From NCBI GenBank assembly GCA_963784615.1, contig CAWASG010000001.1:744001-808000 (forward strand): 64,000 bases of DNA, given 5' to 3'. This document shows positions 54,613 to 63,240 of the stretch, in pieces. Numbering within the stretch: the stretch's first letter is position 1; every line of letters starts with the position of its first letter. The notes below the pieces were generated by a model. The model did no database searches. It saw nothing but the letters and a program-made list of their open reading frames with translations, and was not told the DNA's origin. Both the position numbers and the translations under genes were made by a program. Source of the stretch: UBA11403 sp963784615. Its GTDB lineage: Bacteria; Pseudomonadota; Gammaproteobacteria; Legionellales; Legionellaceae.

Positions 54613-55569
54613 ATGAAAGACAACGACACCTTAGAAGCAAAAAAAGCAAAGAAAACCAAAAAGACAGACGGCGATGTTTCAACAGAAACTAATCTTCAGA
54701 AGTTAGAGTCGACCGATCTATCATCTGTGTTTTTTTCGCAATACAACACAACGCAACTGCCCGTTGAAAATAAAAAAAGTGCCGGTATTATTGAAAATTT
54801 TGTCATCTTATTCCAAAAGTCGCTGTCAACTTTTCTAGGCAGAAAAATAGAATTTCAGTTTGACAACATGAAAGTGTGTGAACTCAGAGAGCTCAATCTC
54901 GATAAGACCCCGGTGATTCTATCCAGTATACAATTTAACCCGCACAATCAATCTGGGTTGCTTTTTTTTGATTATGCATTCATGCATTTTATCATTGATA
55001 TTCTTTATGGCGCGGGCGGTTATAAAAACGATACGATTATAACAAGCCTGGGTAAGTCAGGCATCACCATTGCTGAAAAAGTCACAGCACTCTGCTTAGC
55101 CTCACTCCAAGAAGCCATTTCCGAATATGAAAAAATTCAAATTAATCTGTTAAAAACAACCGAACAACGTGGACTTATTTTAAATCAACCTCTATCGGAT
55201 CAATTTTTTAATTTAGCCTTTCACGCCACGTTGAACGACAAACAGTGTCCGCTGCATATTGCCATTCCAGATGCTCTTTTTGAGGAGATTACATTCCAGG
55301 AAGGGACACAGCCCATTGAAAACAAGAATACGGCCATCGTTAATGACTCACTCAAAAAAGACATTATTGATTCAACCATCACGTTAGTTGCGTCATTACA
55401 AGACATCAAACTCAAAATAACAGATATTATGAATCTGAAAACCGGCGATTTGATTCCCATTCAAGATCCCACTATAGTGTTCATGGCTCATAATCAAAAG
55501 AAAATTTTCAAGGGGACTGTTGGGCAATCAAACTCACTACGTGTGGTGAAGATAATCGACAATCTTTAG
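54613..55569 (+). CDS. fliM: Divergent flagellar switch protein FliM
   Basis: A 318-residue protein with the FliM middle domain (NFVILFQKSLSTFLGRKIEFQF, FFDYAFMHFIIDILYGAGG replacing the usual LFGGxG) and a C-terminal SpoA domain (VASLQDIKLKITDIMNLKTGDLIPI). The N-terminal CheY-binding peptide (normally like LSQxEIDALL near residue 5-15) is absent; instead there is a lysine-rich stretch. Identity is supported by position between motB and fliN. A short family-W repeat follows its stop. Confidence 0.83.
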   Translation: MKDNDTLEAKKAKKTKKTDGDVSTETNLQKLESTDLSSVFFSQYNTTQLPVENKKSAGIIENFVILFQKSLSTFLGRKIEFQFDNMKVCELRELNLDKTPVILSSIQFNPHNQSGLLFFDYAFMHFIIDILYGAGGYKNDTIITSLGKSGITIAEKVTALCLASLQEAISEYEKIQINLLKTTEQRGLILNQPLSDQFFNLAFHATLNDKQCPLHIAIPDALFEEITFQEGTQPIENKNTAIVNDSLKKDIIDSTITLVASLQDIKLKITDIMNLKTGDLIPIQDPTIVFMAHNQKKIFKGTVGQSNSLRVVKIIDNL

Positions 55570-55570
55570 T

Positions 55571-55617
55571 ACGTAAGTTGGGTTGAGGCGGGTCTGCCGA
55601 AGCCCAACCTACGCGTA
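55571..55617. repeat. Truncated family-W repeat between fliM and fliN
   Basis: GTAAGTTGGGTTGAGGCG and the complementary arm AAGCCCAACCTACGCGTA form a shortened hairpin starting 2 bp after the fliM stop. It is the minimal remnant of the larger W elements. Confidence 0.8.
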
Positions 55618-55653
55618 ACAAGGTGAGTAGTTACAATTTTACAGGAGGTTCTG

Positions 55654-55971
55654 ATGAGCGACGATGAAAACAACACAACCCTGCAGCCAGACAACAATGC
55701 TGCACATAGTCATGTTGAAATCAACACAGAAGAAGCTGGGATATTTAGCAATAATCATAATGAATTGCTCAATGATATCACCATGGATTTAACCGTTGAA
55801 ATTGGACGGGCAAAAATTAAAATCAGTGATTTACTGAATTTATCAAAAGGTACCATCGTTCATCTGGATCAACCTGCCGATGAACCGCTGAGTATTTATG
55901 CGAATAACAAACTCATCGCCAAAGGACATATTATTTCCTCAAATGGGAAATACAGTATTCGCGTGATATAG
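55654..55971 (+). CDS. fliN: Flagellar switch protein FliN
   Basis: A 105-residue protein with a variable acidic N-terminus and the SpoA domain MDLTVEIGRAKIKISDLLNLSKGTIVHLDQPADEPLSIYANNKLIAKGHI, the standard FliN core. AGGAGG lies 8 bp before the start. fliO follows 11 bp later. Confidence 0.93.
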   Translation: MSDDENNTTLQPDNNAAHSHVEINTEEAGIFSNNHNELLNDITMDLTVEIGRAKIKISDLLNLSKGTIVHLDQPADEPLSIYANNKLIAKGHIISSNGKYSIRVI

Positions 55972-55982
55972 GCGGCTTCACC

Positions 55983-56264
55983 ATGAAAGATATGCTTCAC
56001 GCCCTATTGATTTTAGGGTTGATTATTCCATTAATTATCGCTGTTCTTTATGGCTTAAAATACGCGTTAACACGCCCCTTAAGCTTTAAAAACGACAAGG
56101 CAATTCGTATTACTCACCAACTCGCTGTCGGCTCAAAAGAACGCCTACTTTGCGTCGAAATTGAAGGAACGCGTCTTTTGCTAGGTATGACCCCTCATTC
56201 TATCTCAACGCTACACGTATTGAACGATAACAGCACTAACCCCTGCACTAAGGAACCAGCTTGA
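55983..56264 (+). CDS. fliO: Flagellar biosynthesis protein FliO
   Basis: A 93-residue protein with one N-terminal membrane helix (about 5-25) and the small cytosolic domain IRITHQLAVGSKERLLCVEIEGTRLLLGMTPHSISTLHVL, typical of FliO. FliO assists FliP complex assembly. It overlaps fliP by 4 bp. Confidence 0.9.
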   Translation: MKDMLHALLILGLIIPLIIAVLYGLKYALTRPLSFKNDKAIRITHQLAVGSKERLLCVEIEGTRLLLGMTPHSISTLHVLNDNSTNPCTKEPA

Positions 56265-57010
56265 ATCAATCGCTTTGGAAACGTTCGATCATTATCACGA
56301 TACTCCTCACGTTATGCTGTCAAAGTGCATTCGCTGATATGCCATCGATTCCGCTGCTCGTTTCAAAATCAGTCGGCGATAGTGTGACCTACAGTTTGAG
56401 CGTTAAAATTCTCATGATCATGGGGCTATTAACTGTTTTACCCGCCCTTCTCATGACCATGACCGCGTTCATGCGGATTATTATTGTGTTTTCTATTTTA
56501 AAACAAGCGCTTGGCATCTCAAACGTCCCCAGCAACCAAATCGTTATCGGCCTGTCACTGATCATGACGATTTATGTAATGATGCCTATCATCTCGAAAA
56601 TCAACGACACCAGCCTGCAGCCATACCTCGCAGGAACAGTTTCAGAGGAAAAAGCCATCGGAACTGCGGGCGAATTGGCAAAAACCTTCATGTTAAAGCA
56701 AACACGCAAGGCGGATTTGAACATGTTTTCCAACTTAGCCACGCACAAAGGCGCAAGCCAGCCCTACCCATTTTACGTCCTCATGCCTGCCTTTATAACC
56801 AGTGAACTCAAAACAGCCTTTCAAATTGGGTTTTTGATTTTTTTACCGTTTCTCATCATCGATCTCGTAACCGCAAGCGTCCTCATGTCCATGGGTATGA
56901 TGATGCTTTCCCCCATGGTTATATCACTGCCCTTCAAAATCCTATTTTTTGTCATGGTCGACGGCTGGGCACTGATGGTCACCAGTTTAATATCTAGTTT
57001 TAGAGTGTAA
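56261..57010 (+). CDS. fliP: Flagellar export gate protein FliP
   Basis: A 249-residue protein with a cleavable signal peptide (about 1-25) and four membrane helices. Family segments TAFMRIIIVFSILKQALG, then PSNQIVIGLSLIMT and ILMPAFITSELKTAFQIGFLIFLPFLIIDLV are present. The start is a TTG overlapping fliO. fliQ and fliR normally follow; here the next sequence is a repeat and mobile segment. Confidence 0.95.
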   Translation: MNQSLWKRSIIITILLTLCCQSAFADMPSIPLLVSKSVGDSVTYSLSVKILMIMGLLTVLPALLMTMTAFMRIIIVFSILKQALGISNVPSNQIVIGLSLIMTIYVMMPIISKINDTSLQPYLAGTVSEEKAIGTAGELAKTFMLKQTRKADLNMFSNLATHKGASQPYPFYVLMPAFITSELKTAFQIGFLIFLPFLIIDLVTASVLMSMGMMMLSPMVISLPFKILFFVMVDGWALMVTSLISSFRV

Positions 57011-57273
57011 GCATCAACCCGGTTGCCGCGTCGAGTTTGTTTTGGCATTGTCGATTTGTGCAGGCGGCACCAGGCTACATTGGTCTAAAAAAATGTCCCA
57101 GTCGTTTCTCAGCAGCTCGCGCTTCGAGTTCCTGTGAGGTAGAAATAACTTTAGTCGGTTGAAACACACGCGGTTTTTCGAGGAGTTGGGAAGATTGTTC
57201 TAACACCTTTTTCGCTGTATTAAGCAGTTCATCCAGTGTGTGATTCAGATGACAGCGTGCTTCTAATTGTTGA
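57011..57273 (-). pseudogene. Truncated copy of the 3' end of the 63.0 kb gene (direct repeat, left copy)
   Basis: 263 bp that match 62977-63240 at about 96 percent identity. On the minus strand, 57075-57273 encodes the last 66 codons, including the stop, of the protein at 63042-63887. The homology begins directly after the fliP stop codon. Upstream coding sequence is missing; a perfect hairpin starts at the breakpoint. Confidence 0.92.
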
Positions 57274-57275
57274 AG

Positions 57276-57320
57276 TACAGTGGGTTGAATAAAGTCTCAA
57301 ATTTTATTCAACCCACTGTA
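57276..57320. terminator. Perfect 18-bp hairpin at the duplication breakpoint
   Basis: Arms TACAGTGGGTTGAATAAA (57276-57293) and its exact complement (57303-57320) with a 9-base loop. It lies 2 bp after the point where the left direct repeat ends. It may act as a terminator or be the end of a mobile element. Confidence 0.6.
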
Positions 57321-57446
57321 AATGATTTTTTATTTTGAGATGGAGCGCTCATTCCTTGCCCCCCTGTTGATCGGACTTGAAAATAATCCATTCCTAGTAC
57401 TACAATTAGTATTGGCAGTTCAAATAACAAATTCAAAGGAAAACTC

Positions 57447-57671
57447 ATGAAATCATTTACCAAGTTGATATTCACAATCGTCCTATTGATAACTATTACT
57501 CCATTACAAGCCTCGAAATCAGCTCCTGATATTACAGCTCTTTCGCCTGACGAGATGACCAAATGGGGTAATCCTAAGACCTTGCCCATTGGTGCACACG
57601 ACTATGTCCTGCATGGAAGCCCTGATGTAACGTCTCACTCTAATTTACATACCTTGTCCCGATTTAATTAA
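57447..57671 (+). CDS. Small exported protein of unknown function
   Basis: A 74-residue protein with a typical signal peptide (MKSFTKLIFTIVLLITITPLQA) and an AAGGAAA ribosome site 7 bp upstream. The 50-residue mature part is polar with no cysteines. The family is not recognised. A terminator-like hairpin follows. It sits between the duplicated gene fragment and the IS. Confidence 0.55.
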   Translation: MKSFTKLIFTIVLLITITPLQASKSAPDITALSPDEMTKWGNPKTLPIGAHDYVLHGSPDVTSHSNLHTLSRFN

Positions 57672-57686
57672 CCTGAGACAAAAAAC

Positions 57687-57708
57687 CCCAAGGCAAGCAC
57701 CTCGGGGC
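57687..57708. terminator. Short terminator-like hairpin
   Basis: CCCCAAGG and CCTCGGGG pair with one mismatch around a 6-base loop, preceded by A6 and followed by a pyrimidine-rich tract. It lies between the convergent ends of the small exported protein and the IS ATPase gene. Confidence 0.55.
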
Positions 57709-57718
57709 TCTCTCACTT

Positions 57719-58519
57719 TTAAATTTGTTTCAACAGAGCGATGGCCTCTCTGATGATGTCATCTGGTAGATGATTGATGTTTTTATCGGTAGCCAATCGC
57801 AGTGATGTAACAATGAGTTTATGTGCTTGTCTTGGATTACCTTTTGAGGACATTCGAAGCAACTCAAGCACTGAGTCGGACAACAACTGATGCGTACATC
57901 CAGCCTGAGAAAAACCATGTTCAATAAGCTGCTTAAATGCATCGCGCTCAAGAATTGGCTTCAATTCACAACGTGCTTGAATCCGCGATTCTAATGCAGC
58001 ATTGGCGGGTTTTCCTATCTCGCGAGCGAGCTCAGGGTGGCCTACCAACCAAACGGTCATGTAGTCTTTGGAATCAAAGACAAAATTGAGGAAAGCTGGA
58101 AAATCACGAAAGAATTCAGATGGAAGATTTTGTGCTTCATCAATAATGAATACTGGCATGATGTTTTTTTGAGTCGCCAAGTGAATGATGTAGTCCTTAA
58201 TATCGCGCCACAACTGAGCACGGCGATAGGAAGAAGTCAGTCCAAGTGTCAGCGCCATTTGACGATAAAAATCGAGTCGACCAAAATCTGTCTCGGCTAT
58301 GTAGAAAACGCTGTATTGATGTGGGTTTAAAGTGCTGGTTAGTTGTCGAAGTGCGGCCGTTTTCCCAAGTCCAGGCTCTGCTGTGAGTAATCCAACGCCA
58401 GGTGATTGAAGAAGCCAATTAAACTGTTGAGCAAGGCCGGCAAGTTGAGCGTTATCCCATAACTGGATGCTTTTTTTTCCTAAGGGCGCTTGGGTTAAAC
58501 CAAAAAATGATTGGTACAT
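57719..58519 (-). CDS. Transposon AAA ATPase (TniB/ExeA-like)
   Basis: A 266-residue AAA protein. Walker A AEPGLGKT (about 46-53), Walker B VFIIDEAQ (about 122-129), and the VWLVGHPELA sensor region. Such ATPases control target choice by a partner transposase. It starts 1 bp after the stop of the transposase C-terminal part, suggesting coupling. Confidence 0.87.
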   Translation of the reverse strand: MYQSFFGLTQAPLGKKSIQLWDNAQLAGLAQQFNWLLQSPGVGLLTAEPGLGKTAALRQLTSTLNPHQYSVFYIAETDFGRLDFYRQMALTLGLTSSYRRAQLWRDIKDYIIHLATQKNIMPVFIIDEAQNLPSEFFRDFPAFLNFVFDSKDYMTVWLVGHPELAREIGKPANAALESRIQARCELKPILERDAFKQLIEHGFSQAGCTHQLLSDSVLELLRMSSKGNPRQAHKLIVTSLRLATDKNINHLPDDIIREAIALLKQI

Positions 58520-59861
58520 TTAATTATCCTCTCCAGTTGTTTGTGCAAAGGTGCCAATGGACTCGACGTAGTCTTCAAAAACCAACTCAACATTGTGCTC
58601 ACGCTGGATCCCTTCAGGCGAAGGTGCTGCATGTGGTCGTTGGCGCTTACGATTAAGATTGGCGTCTAAATCTAATAAAACAGCGGCCCCCAAATTGTCA
58701 CCGAAGGCTGTTTCAACCCGAACCGCAATATTTGTGTGCGGATTAAATACCAACGTCACTTTCTCACCGACAAGGTTGTGATGCACCTCAAACATCTTGC
58801 CATCCCAACTGATCGTGCCATCTTTGCGAACAACTCGCTCAGTACGATGGTAGAAAATATCATCGATTTTATTGGCGAAATAAGGCGTTAGAGGGCGCAC
58901 GTGAAGCAGATCGTCTCTCCAACTATCAAGCGGTGTTTTCTTATCTAATCCACCATGCAGACGAATATGATAAACATGCTCAATCCAGGCCCAAAGGCGA
59001 GCATTGAGATCACCCAAATCACGAATTTTATCGACATCAAGCTCATCGATAAATTGTTCTCGAAACGTGCGATGAAAGCGCTCGAGCTTACCTTTGCCCT
59101 CGGGTTCTCTGGCGCGACAGTATCTCTAAGTGGGCACAAATAGTTTGTAATGACTCTGAGCGGTATGCAGGACCATTATCAATAATCAATTTATACGGTA
59201 CGCCTCGTTTCAATACAGCGGATTTGAGCACGCCCTCTATATCGAGAGCGGTTTCTCCAAGACAAAATGCACTATGTGTAATAAGGCGTGACGAGTCGTC
59301 AATCAGCGAGACCAAGTAAGTTTTTCGCATCCCAGATGGCGTTTGAATCCGTGGGCCATGGAGTACATCTCCTTGCCAGATATCTCCTGCATGGGCAGCC
59401 ACGAATGATCGGCGCTCAATAGTGTCTTGGTTGGGTATAATGCGTTTTGACAGGTGCTGTTGTTGTAAAAAACGATGAACGGAAGCTCGAGCCAATGTGT
59501 CTTTAGCAACTAATCCTTCGCGCTCAATCATGCCAATGATAGTGTTAATTGAGCGTGAAGGCTTATCCTTTTTAAGTGTCACAATTCTGCTTTGTACGGC
59601 TTCTGAAAGTTGTGTGCTTCCTTTGTCTACGCGCGGCTTGGGATTCAGTGCTTCGATACCTCCTCGCTTCCAATCGTAGTACCAGCGCGCAATCGTTTCT
59701 TCACTGATATGCGTTCGTCTTGACTCAGGAATAGTGTAACGATCGGCAGCCAAACTTCGGATAATACTTTTAACCTCACCGCGCTTTAATTCAGCACGGC
59801 TCGCTAATGGACCAAGAACCATCAGGCGAAACAAAGCCATCGGGTGTAAAGGTTTACTCAT
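58520..59861 (-). pseudogene. DDE transposase, interrupted by a frameshift
   Basis: The first frame (59861 to 59088) encodes the HTH region and the first two catalytic aspartates (WQGDVLHGP and IIDNGPAYRS). The second frame (from about 59113 to 58520) continues with EPEGKGKLERFHRTFREQF, which carries the catalytic Glu, and a C-terminal beta-barrel. The joint at about 59107-59113 (GCGCGCC-like tract) looks like loss of two bases or gain of one. Together the parts give about 440 residues, a full-size transposase. Programmed frameshifting cannot be ruled out, but no slippery A-run is seen. Confidence 0.82.
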
Positions 59862-59987
59862 TTTTCTCTCCGCTATTAATGGGGAGTGAAGTTAATCAGT
59901 AAAATCATGACACCGAAACGACCAAACTGTGTGGGGTGCTTATTTTGTACAAGCATGGCACAACTCATGCTTATACTGATTAAGCGT

Positions 59988-60527
59988 TCATGGGATAACA
60001 ACTCCGGTAACATGGCAAAGGCGCATCGCTGCACTCAGGCTCATTCTCTGAAGAGTCATTTTCCAAAAGTCTTTCATATTTATGGATCTGCCCAGTGCGC
60101 AAAAATAGGTACATAAGGCATCTTTATGAAAACGAAACTGCTTCGTAAAACGCAGCAGCCAACGCTTGATGGTCTGGCGTGAGGGCTGCATCGTTTTTGA
60201 TATAGCGTAAGCACTCATGCCAGAAAGGTACAATAAAAAAATGACCTGTTGCATCTCCCACAAATACCATCTACGCGGTGGAATGCATTCCGGCAGGACT
60301 GAACATGTTTTGTGGCAACAGGGGCAATAGTATCGCTGAATAAACACTGGATTTAGTGAGGTGCTTGAAGGGTTAATGCGATCCGCTTCACGAGAATACC
60401 CACCATGTCGCCAAGGGTGTGATTTACCGCAACATAGACAATTTTTTAAGTCCAATTTTTCAGGTTCATGCTTTTGGATATGAATGTACTGTACTAATGA
60501 TAAAATATCTGCGAAAATATATGCCAT
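59988..60527 (-). CDS. Zinc-ribbon/HTH protein of the IS (DUF6431-like)
   Basis: A 179-residue protein with two CxxC pairs (NCLCCGKSH and YYCPCCHKTC) and a helix-turn-helix (MSAYAISKTMQPSRQTIKRWLLRF). Proteins like this accompany IS481-type transposase/ATPase pairs. The role in transposition is unknown. It is the first gene of the module, 127 bp upstream of the transposase. Confidence 0.7.
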   Translation of the reverse strand: MAYIFADILSLVQYIHIQKHEPEKLDLKNCLCCGKSHPWRHGGYSREADRINPSSTSLNPVFIQRYYCPCCHKTCSVLPECIPPRRWYLWEMQQVIFLLYLSGMSAYAISKTMQPSRQTIKRWLLRFTKQFRFHKDALCTYFCALGRSINMKDFWKMTLQRMSLSAAMRLCHVTGVVIP

Positions 60528-60651
60528 GACTGATCTCTTGTTTTCTTGTTTTGTAAGAGACTCAATGATACATGTTGATCAGTCACTAATCATAATTAAT
60601 TTTTTATCTCATTGTTTTTGATAGTAGTGATTAGGCTTGTGATCAAGATAG

Positions 60652-60990
60652 TGCGAGATAAATTCTTCAGTTAAGAACTATATTTTTCGAGACATTACAC
60701 CTGAGGCTAAGAGTCTTTATACGATACGATTGAAGCTTCCTGCACATTATATAATTCCACCTTATATTCAATCAGCTGCAACGTTTACAACCGTTATTTC
60801 AGGGAATTACCACATTGCCAAGGGGACTAAATTTGATGAAACAAAAGGCAAATTAATTCCTCAAGGTGGGTTTATTATTACGCCTAAAAACACCCCTGTA
60901 TACGCATGGACAACTGAGCCCACAATCATACAAATTACTGGTGAAGGGCCTTTAAAGGTAAGTACTGTTCATAACGTAAAGTCTCAATAA
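60652..60990 (+). pseudogene. Cupin-domain protein fragment
   Basis: The reading frame is open from about 60652 without an ATG; the only in-frame start candidate is a TTG at 60730. The protein RLKLPAHYIIPPYIQSAATFTTVISGNYHIAKG, ending with a GGFIITPKNTPVYAWTTEPTIIQITGEGPL core, is a cupin half-barrel of about 110 residues. The N-terminus and signal peptide that relatives usually have are absent. Most likely truncated by the neighbouring IS. Confidence 0.65.
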
Positions 60991-61019
60991 AAATGCCCCA
61001 TTGGAGAGAAGTTGCCCAG

Positions 61020-61237
61020 CTAGTACTCCATCCATTTAGTTTTGACCAGTTGATATATGCAGATTAACACTATTTTGAACAGCGTCGTTGCGAGCGAAGC
61101 GCGGCAATCCAGAGTTCAGAGCACGGTACTCTGGATTGCTTCGTGCCTCGCAACGACGCCACCTGCAAGTTCATCGTTACTACTTATATTGAAGCTACTG
61201 GCGTGAACCGGTCAAAACTAAATGGAAACGGTACTAG
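61020..61237. mobile_element. Family-M MITE carrying a family-P palindrome
   Basis: 28-bp imperfect terminal repeats (61020-61047 and 61210-61237, core CATTTAGTTTTGACC) flank a family-P palindrome (61082-61159) and its characteristic CCACCTGCAAGTTCAT flank. The outer ends match those of the 50.9-51.2 kb element, whose interior is different. The rest of 60991-61415 shows only a possible AT-rich promoter region. Confidence 0.82.
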
Positions 61238-61415
61238 TATATGGGCATTGAGTAAAACAGAGAATAAAATGGTATTTTATACAAACTAAATTTGAATTGA
61301 AAAAAGAAGAACGAACAGGAAAAATTGAAACAATACGAGTAATAGCTTTCTAATGAAATCATTTTTATAAATACTGAATTTATTAATATTTTTTACTTTT
61401 ACATTAGAGGCCAAA

Positions 61416-62618
61416 ATGAAATATCAACCTAAAACACAAGCTACGATAGTGAAATTATTGACCATACTTCTTTTAGTGTCTTGCTTAGGTCAAGTAGCAT
61501 CTGATTTATATTTACCCTCCCTCCCCTCAATTGCTAAAGGATTTAATATTCATATGTCTTTGGCACAGTGGACTATCGCAGTCTATATGTTTGGATTTAG
61601 TATTTCCCAACTTTTTTATGGACCATGGTCAGATTCCGTGGGTAGGCGAACCCCTTTAATTTTCGGTTTATCTCTCAATGTCGTTGGCGGTTTGATATGT
61701 ATTTTTTCAGTTGATATTAAAGTATTGCTGATCGGACGACTTGTCCAAGGTCTTGGTGCTGGTGCTGGCACAGCATTGGTGCGTTCTACCCTTAGAGACA
61801 TTTTTAATAAAGAAACATTAGCTCGATATAATTCTTATTTGGCCATATCGACTGTCATTATTCTAACATTATCCCCCGTGATCGGGGGATATATTGAACA
61901 TTACAGCACCTGGCGGTATAACTTTGTGTTTTTGACAGGCCTGGGGTTGTTTGTTTTGATCATGTATTTTTTCTTAATACAAGAGACAAATCAACAACGA
62001 CACGCTGATCATTTTAAGATGTCAGGAATTCTATTTAATATGAAAACTCTGCTGACACATCCTGTGTTTTTGCGATTTGCTCTTTGCCCATTTTTAACCT
62101 ATGGGGGAATCCTGGCATGGATTACTGCAGCACCTGTTGTGCTCCAGGAAAAACTGGGACTATCACCTGTGATGTTTGCATGGATTTATGTTATTCCCGG
62201 GATAGGATTTGCCATTGGCGGATTTTTAAATGCAAGATGGGTGGAACGATTAGGAATAGATAAAATGATTTATCTAGGTATATGGATACAACTGCTGGCA
62301 GGAGTTTTAATGCTGCTACTTTATGAAGCTAATTATTTTAATGCTTGGGTTATTATCATCCCAGTAATCATTTATATGCTTGGTGCAAGCTTAATCTTCC
62401 CTAACTCATCAGCAGGCGCTTTCGTCCCTTTCGCGCACATTGCTGGAACTGCCGGAGCAGTTTTCGGATGCATGCAAATTGCTGGTGGAGCGATATCTAG
62501 TAGTTTACTCGCCATTATACATGATGAGAATCAACAACCTATGGCGTTGGCATTCATCATTTCCGCACTTATAACCCTAATCATTTTCACATTTTTAAGA
62601 GGAAAAGAGTCCGTATAG
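61416..62618 (+). CDS. MFS drug-resistance exporter (Bcr/CflA family)
   Basis: A 400-residue transporter with 12 membrane helices. It has the Bcr/CflA signature around QLFYGPWSDSVGRRTPLIFG (loop 2-3) and LIGRLVQGLGAGAGTALVRSTLRDIF (motif C-like, helix 4-5). Family members export drugs such as bicyclomycin or chloramphenicol, or cysteine/sulfonamides. An AGAGG site precedes the start by 5 bp. It lies within the repeat-bracketed segment, so may be acquired. Confidence 0.9.
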   Translation: MKYQPKTQATIVKLLTILLLVSCLGQVASDLYLPSLPSIAKGFNIHMSLAQWTIAVYMFGFSISQLFYGPWSDSVGRRTPLIFGLSLNVVGGLICIFSVDIKVLLIGRLVQGLGAGAGTALVRSTLRDIFNKETLARYNSYLAISTVIILTLSPVIGGYIEHYSTWRYNFVFLTGLGLFVLIMYFFLIQETNQQRHADHFKMSGILFNMKTLLTHPVFLRFALCPFLTYGGILAWITAAPVVLQEKLGLSPVMFAWIYVIPGIGFAIGGFLNARWVERLGIDKMIYLGIWIQLLAGVLMLLLYEANYFNAWVIIIPVIIYMLGASLIFPNSSAGAFVPFAHIAGTAGAVFGCMQIAGGAISSSLLAIIHDENQQPMALAFIISALITLIIFTFLRGKESV

Positions 62619-62678
62619 TGGGCTCCATTGTATGATCAATAAAGATACATGGAATAAATTGACAGCTCCGTAGCCTCA

Positions 62679-62824
62679 TTGCCATTAAGTTAAGGGAAAT
62701 AATCGGACGTAGGTTGGGTTGAGCGAGAGCGAAGCCCAACAAAATTGTCATGTTGGGCTTCGCTCTCGCTCAACCCAACCTACGCGTACATCAATCATTT
62801 TTTTTCCTAACTTAATGGCAGTGC
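62679..62824. mobile_element. MITE, family W, second full-length copy
   Basis: Terminal repeats around GCCATTAAGTTAAGG (left, from 62679) and CCTAACTTAATGGCAGTG (right, to 62824) enclose the GTAGGTTGGGTTGAGCGAG palindrome. It is nearly identical over its length to 37290-37453. It lies 136 bp upstream of the right direct repeat. Confidence 0.87.
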
Positions 62825-62976
62825 TCCGTAGTTGCTATGGTTGACGCACGCGCAGATCTAAAATTACAAACCTATATTCGCGCGTCAACCGGGGTTAGTC
62901 TGTCCCGGAAGAAAGATCCTTATTGTGAATAAATAAAACAAAAAATAAAGATTTTTCAGTCATAAAAATAGGGCGC

Positions 62977-63240
62977 GCATCAACCCGGTTGCCGCGTCGA
63001 GTTTGTTTTGGCATTGTCGATTTGTGCGGGCGGCAACCAGGCTACAATGGTCTAAAAAAATGTCCCAGTCGTTTCTCAGCAGCTCGCGCTTCGAGTTCCT
63101 GTGAGGTAGAAATAACTTTAGACGGTTGAAACAAACGCGGTTTTTCGAGGAGCTGGGGAGATTGTTCTAACACGTTTTTCGCTGTATTAAGCAGTTCACC
63201 CAGTGTGTGATTCAGATGACAGCGTGCTTCGAATTGTTGA
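62977..63240. repeat. Right copy of the 264-bp direct repeat
   Basis: About 96 percent identical to 57011-57273, in the same orientation. It includes the last 66 codons of the 63.0 kb gene and 65 bp beyond its stop. The two copies bracket the 5.7-kb segment with the IS, cupin fragment and MFS gene. Confidence 0.92.

Larger units (their letters stand above)
57719..60527 (-). mobile_element. Three-gene insertion element (zinc-finger HTH protein, DDE transposase, AAA ATPase)
   Basis: Three minus-strand genes in the order DUF6431-like protein, IS481/Mu-type transposase, TniB/ExeA-like ATPase make a transposition module. Only the gene span is given; terminal inverted repeats could not be identified with confidence. 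The transposase is frameshifted, so this copy is probably inactive. Confidence 0.75.
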
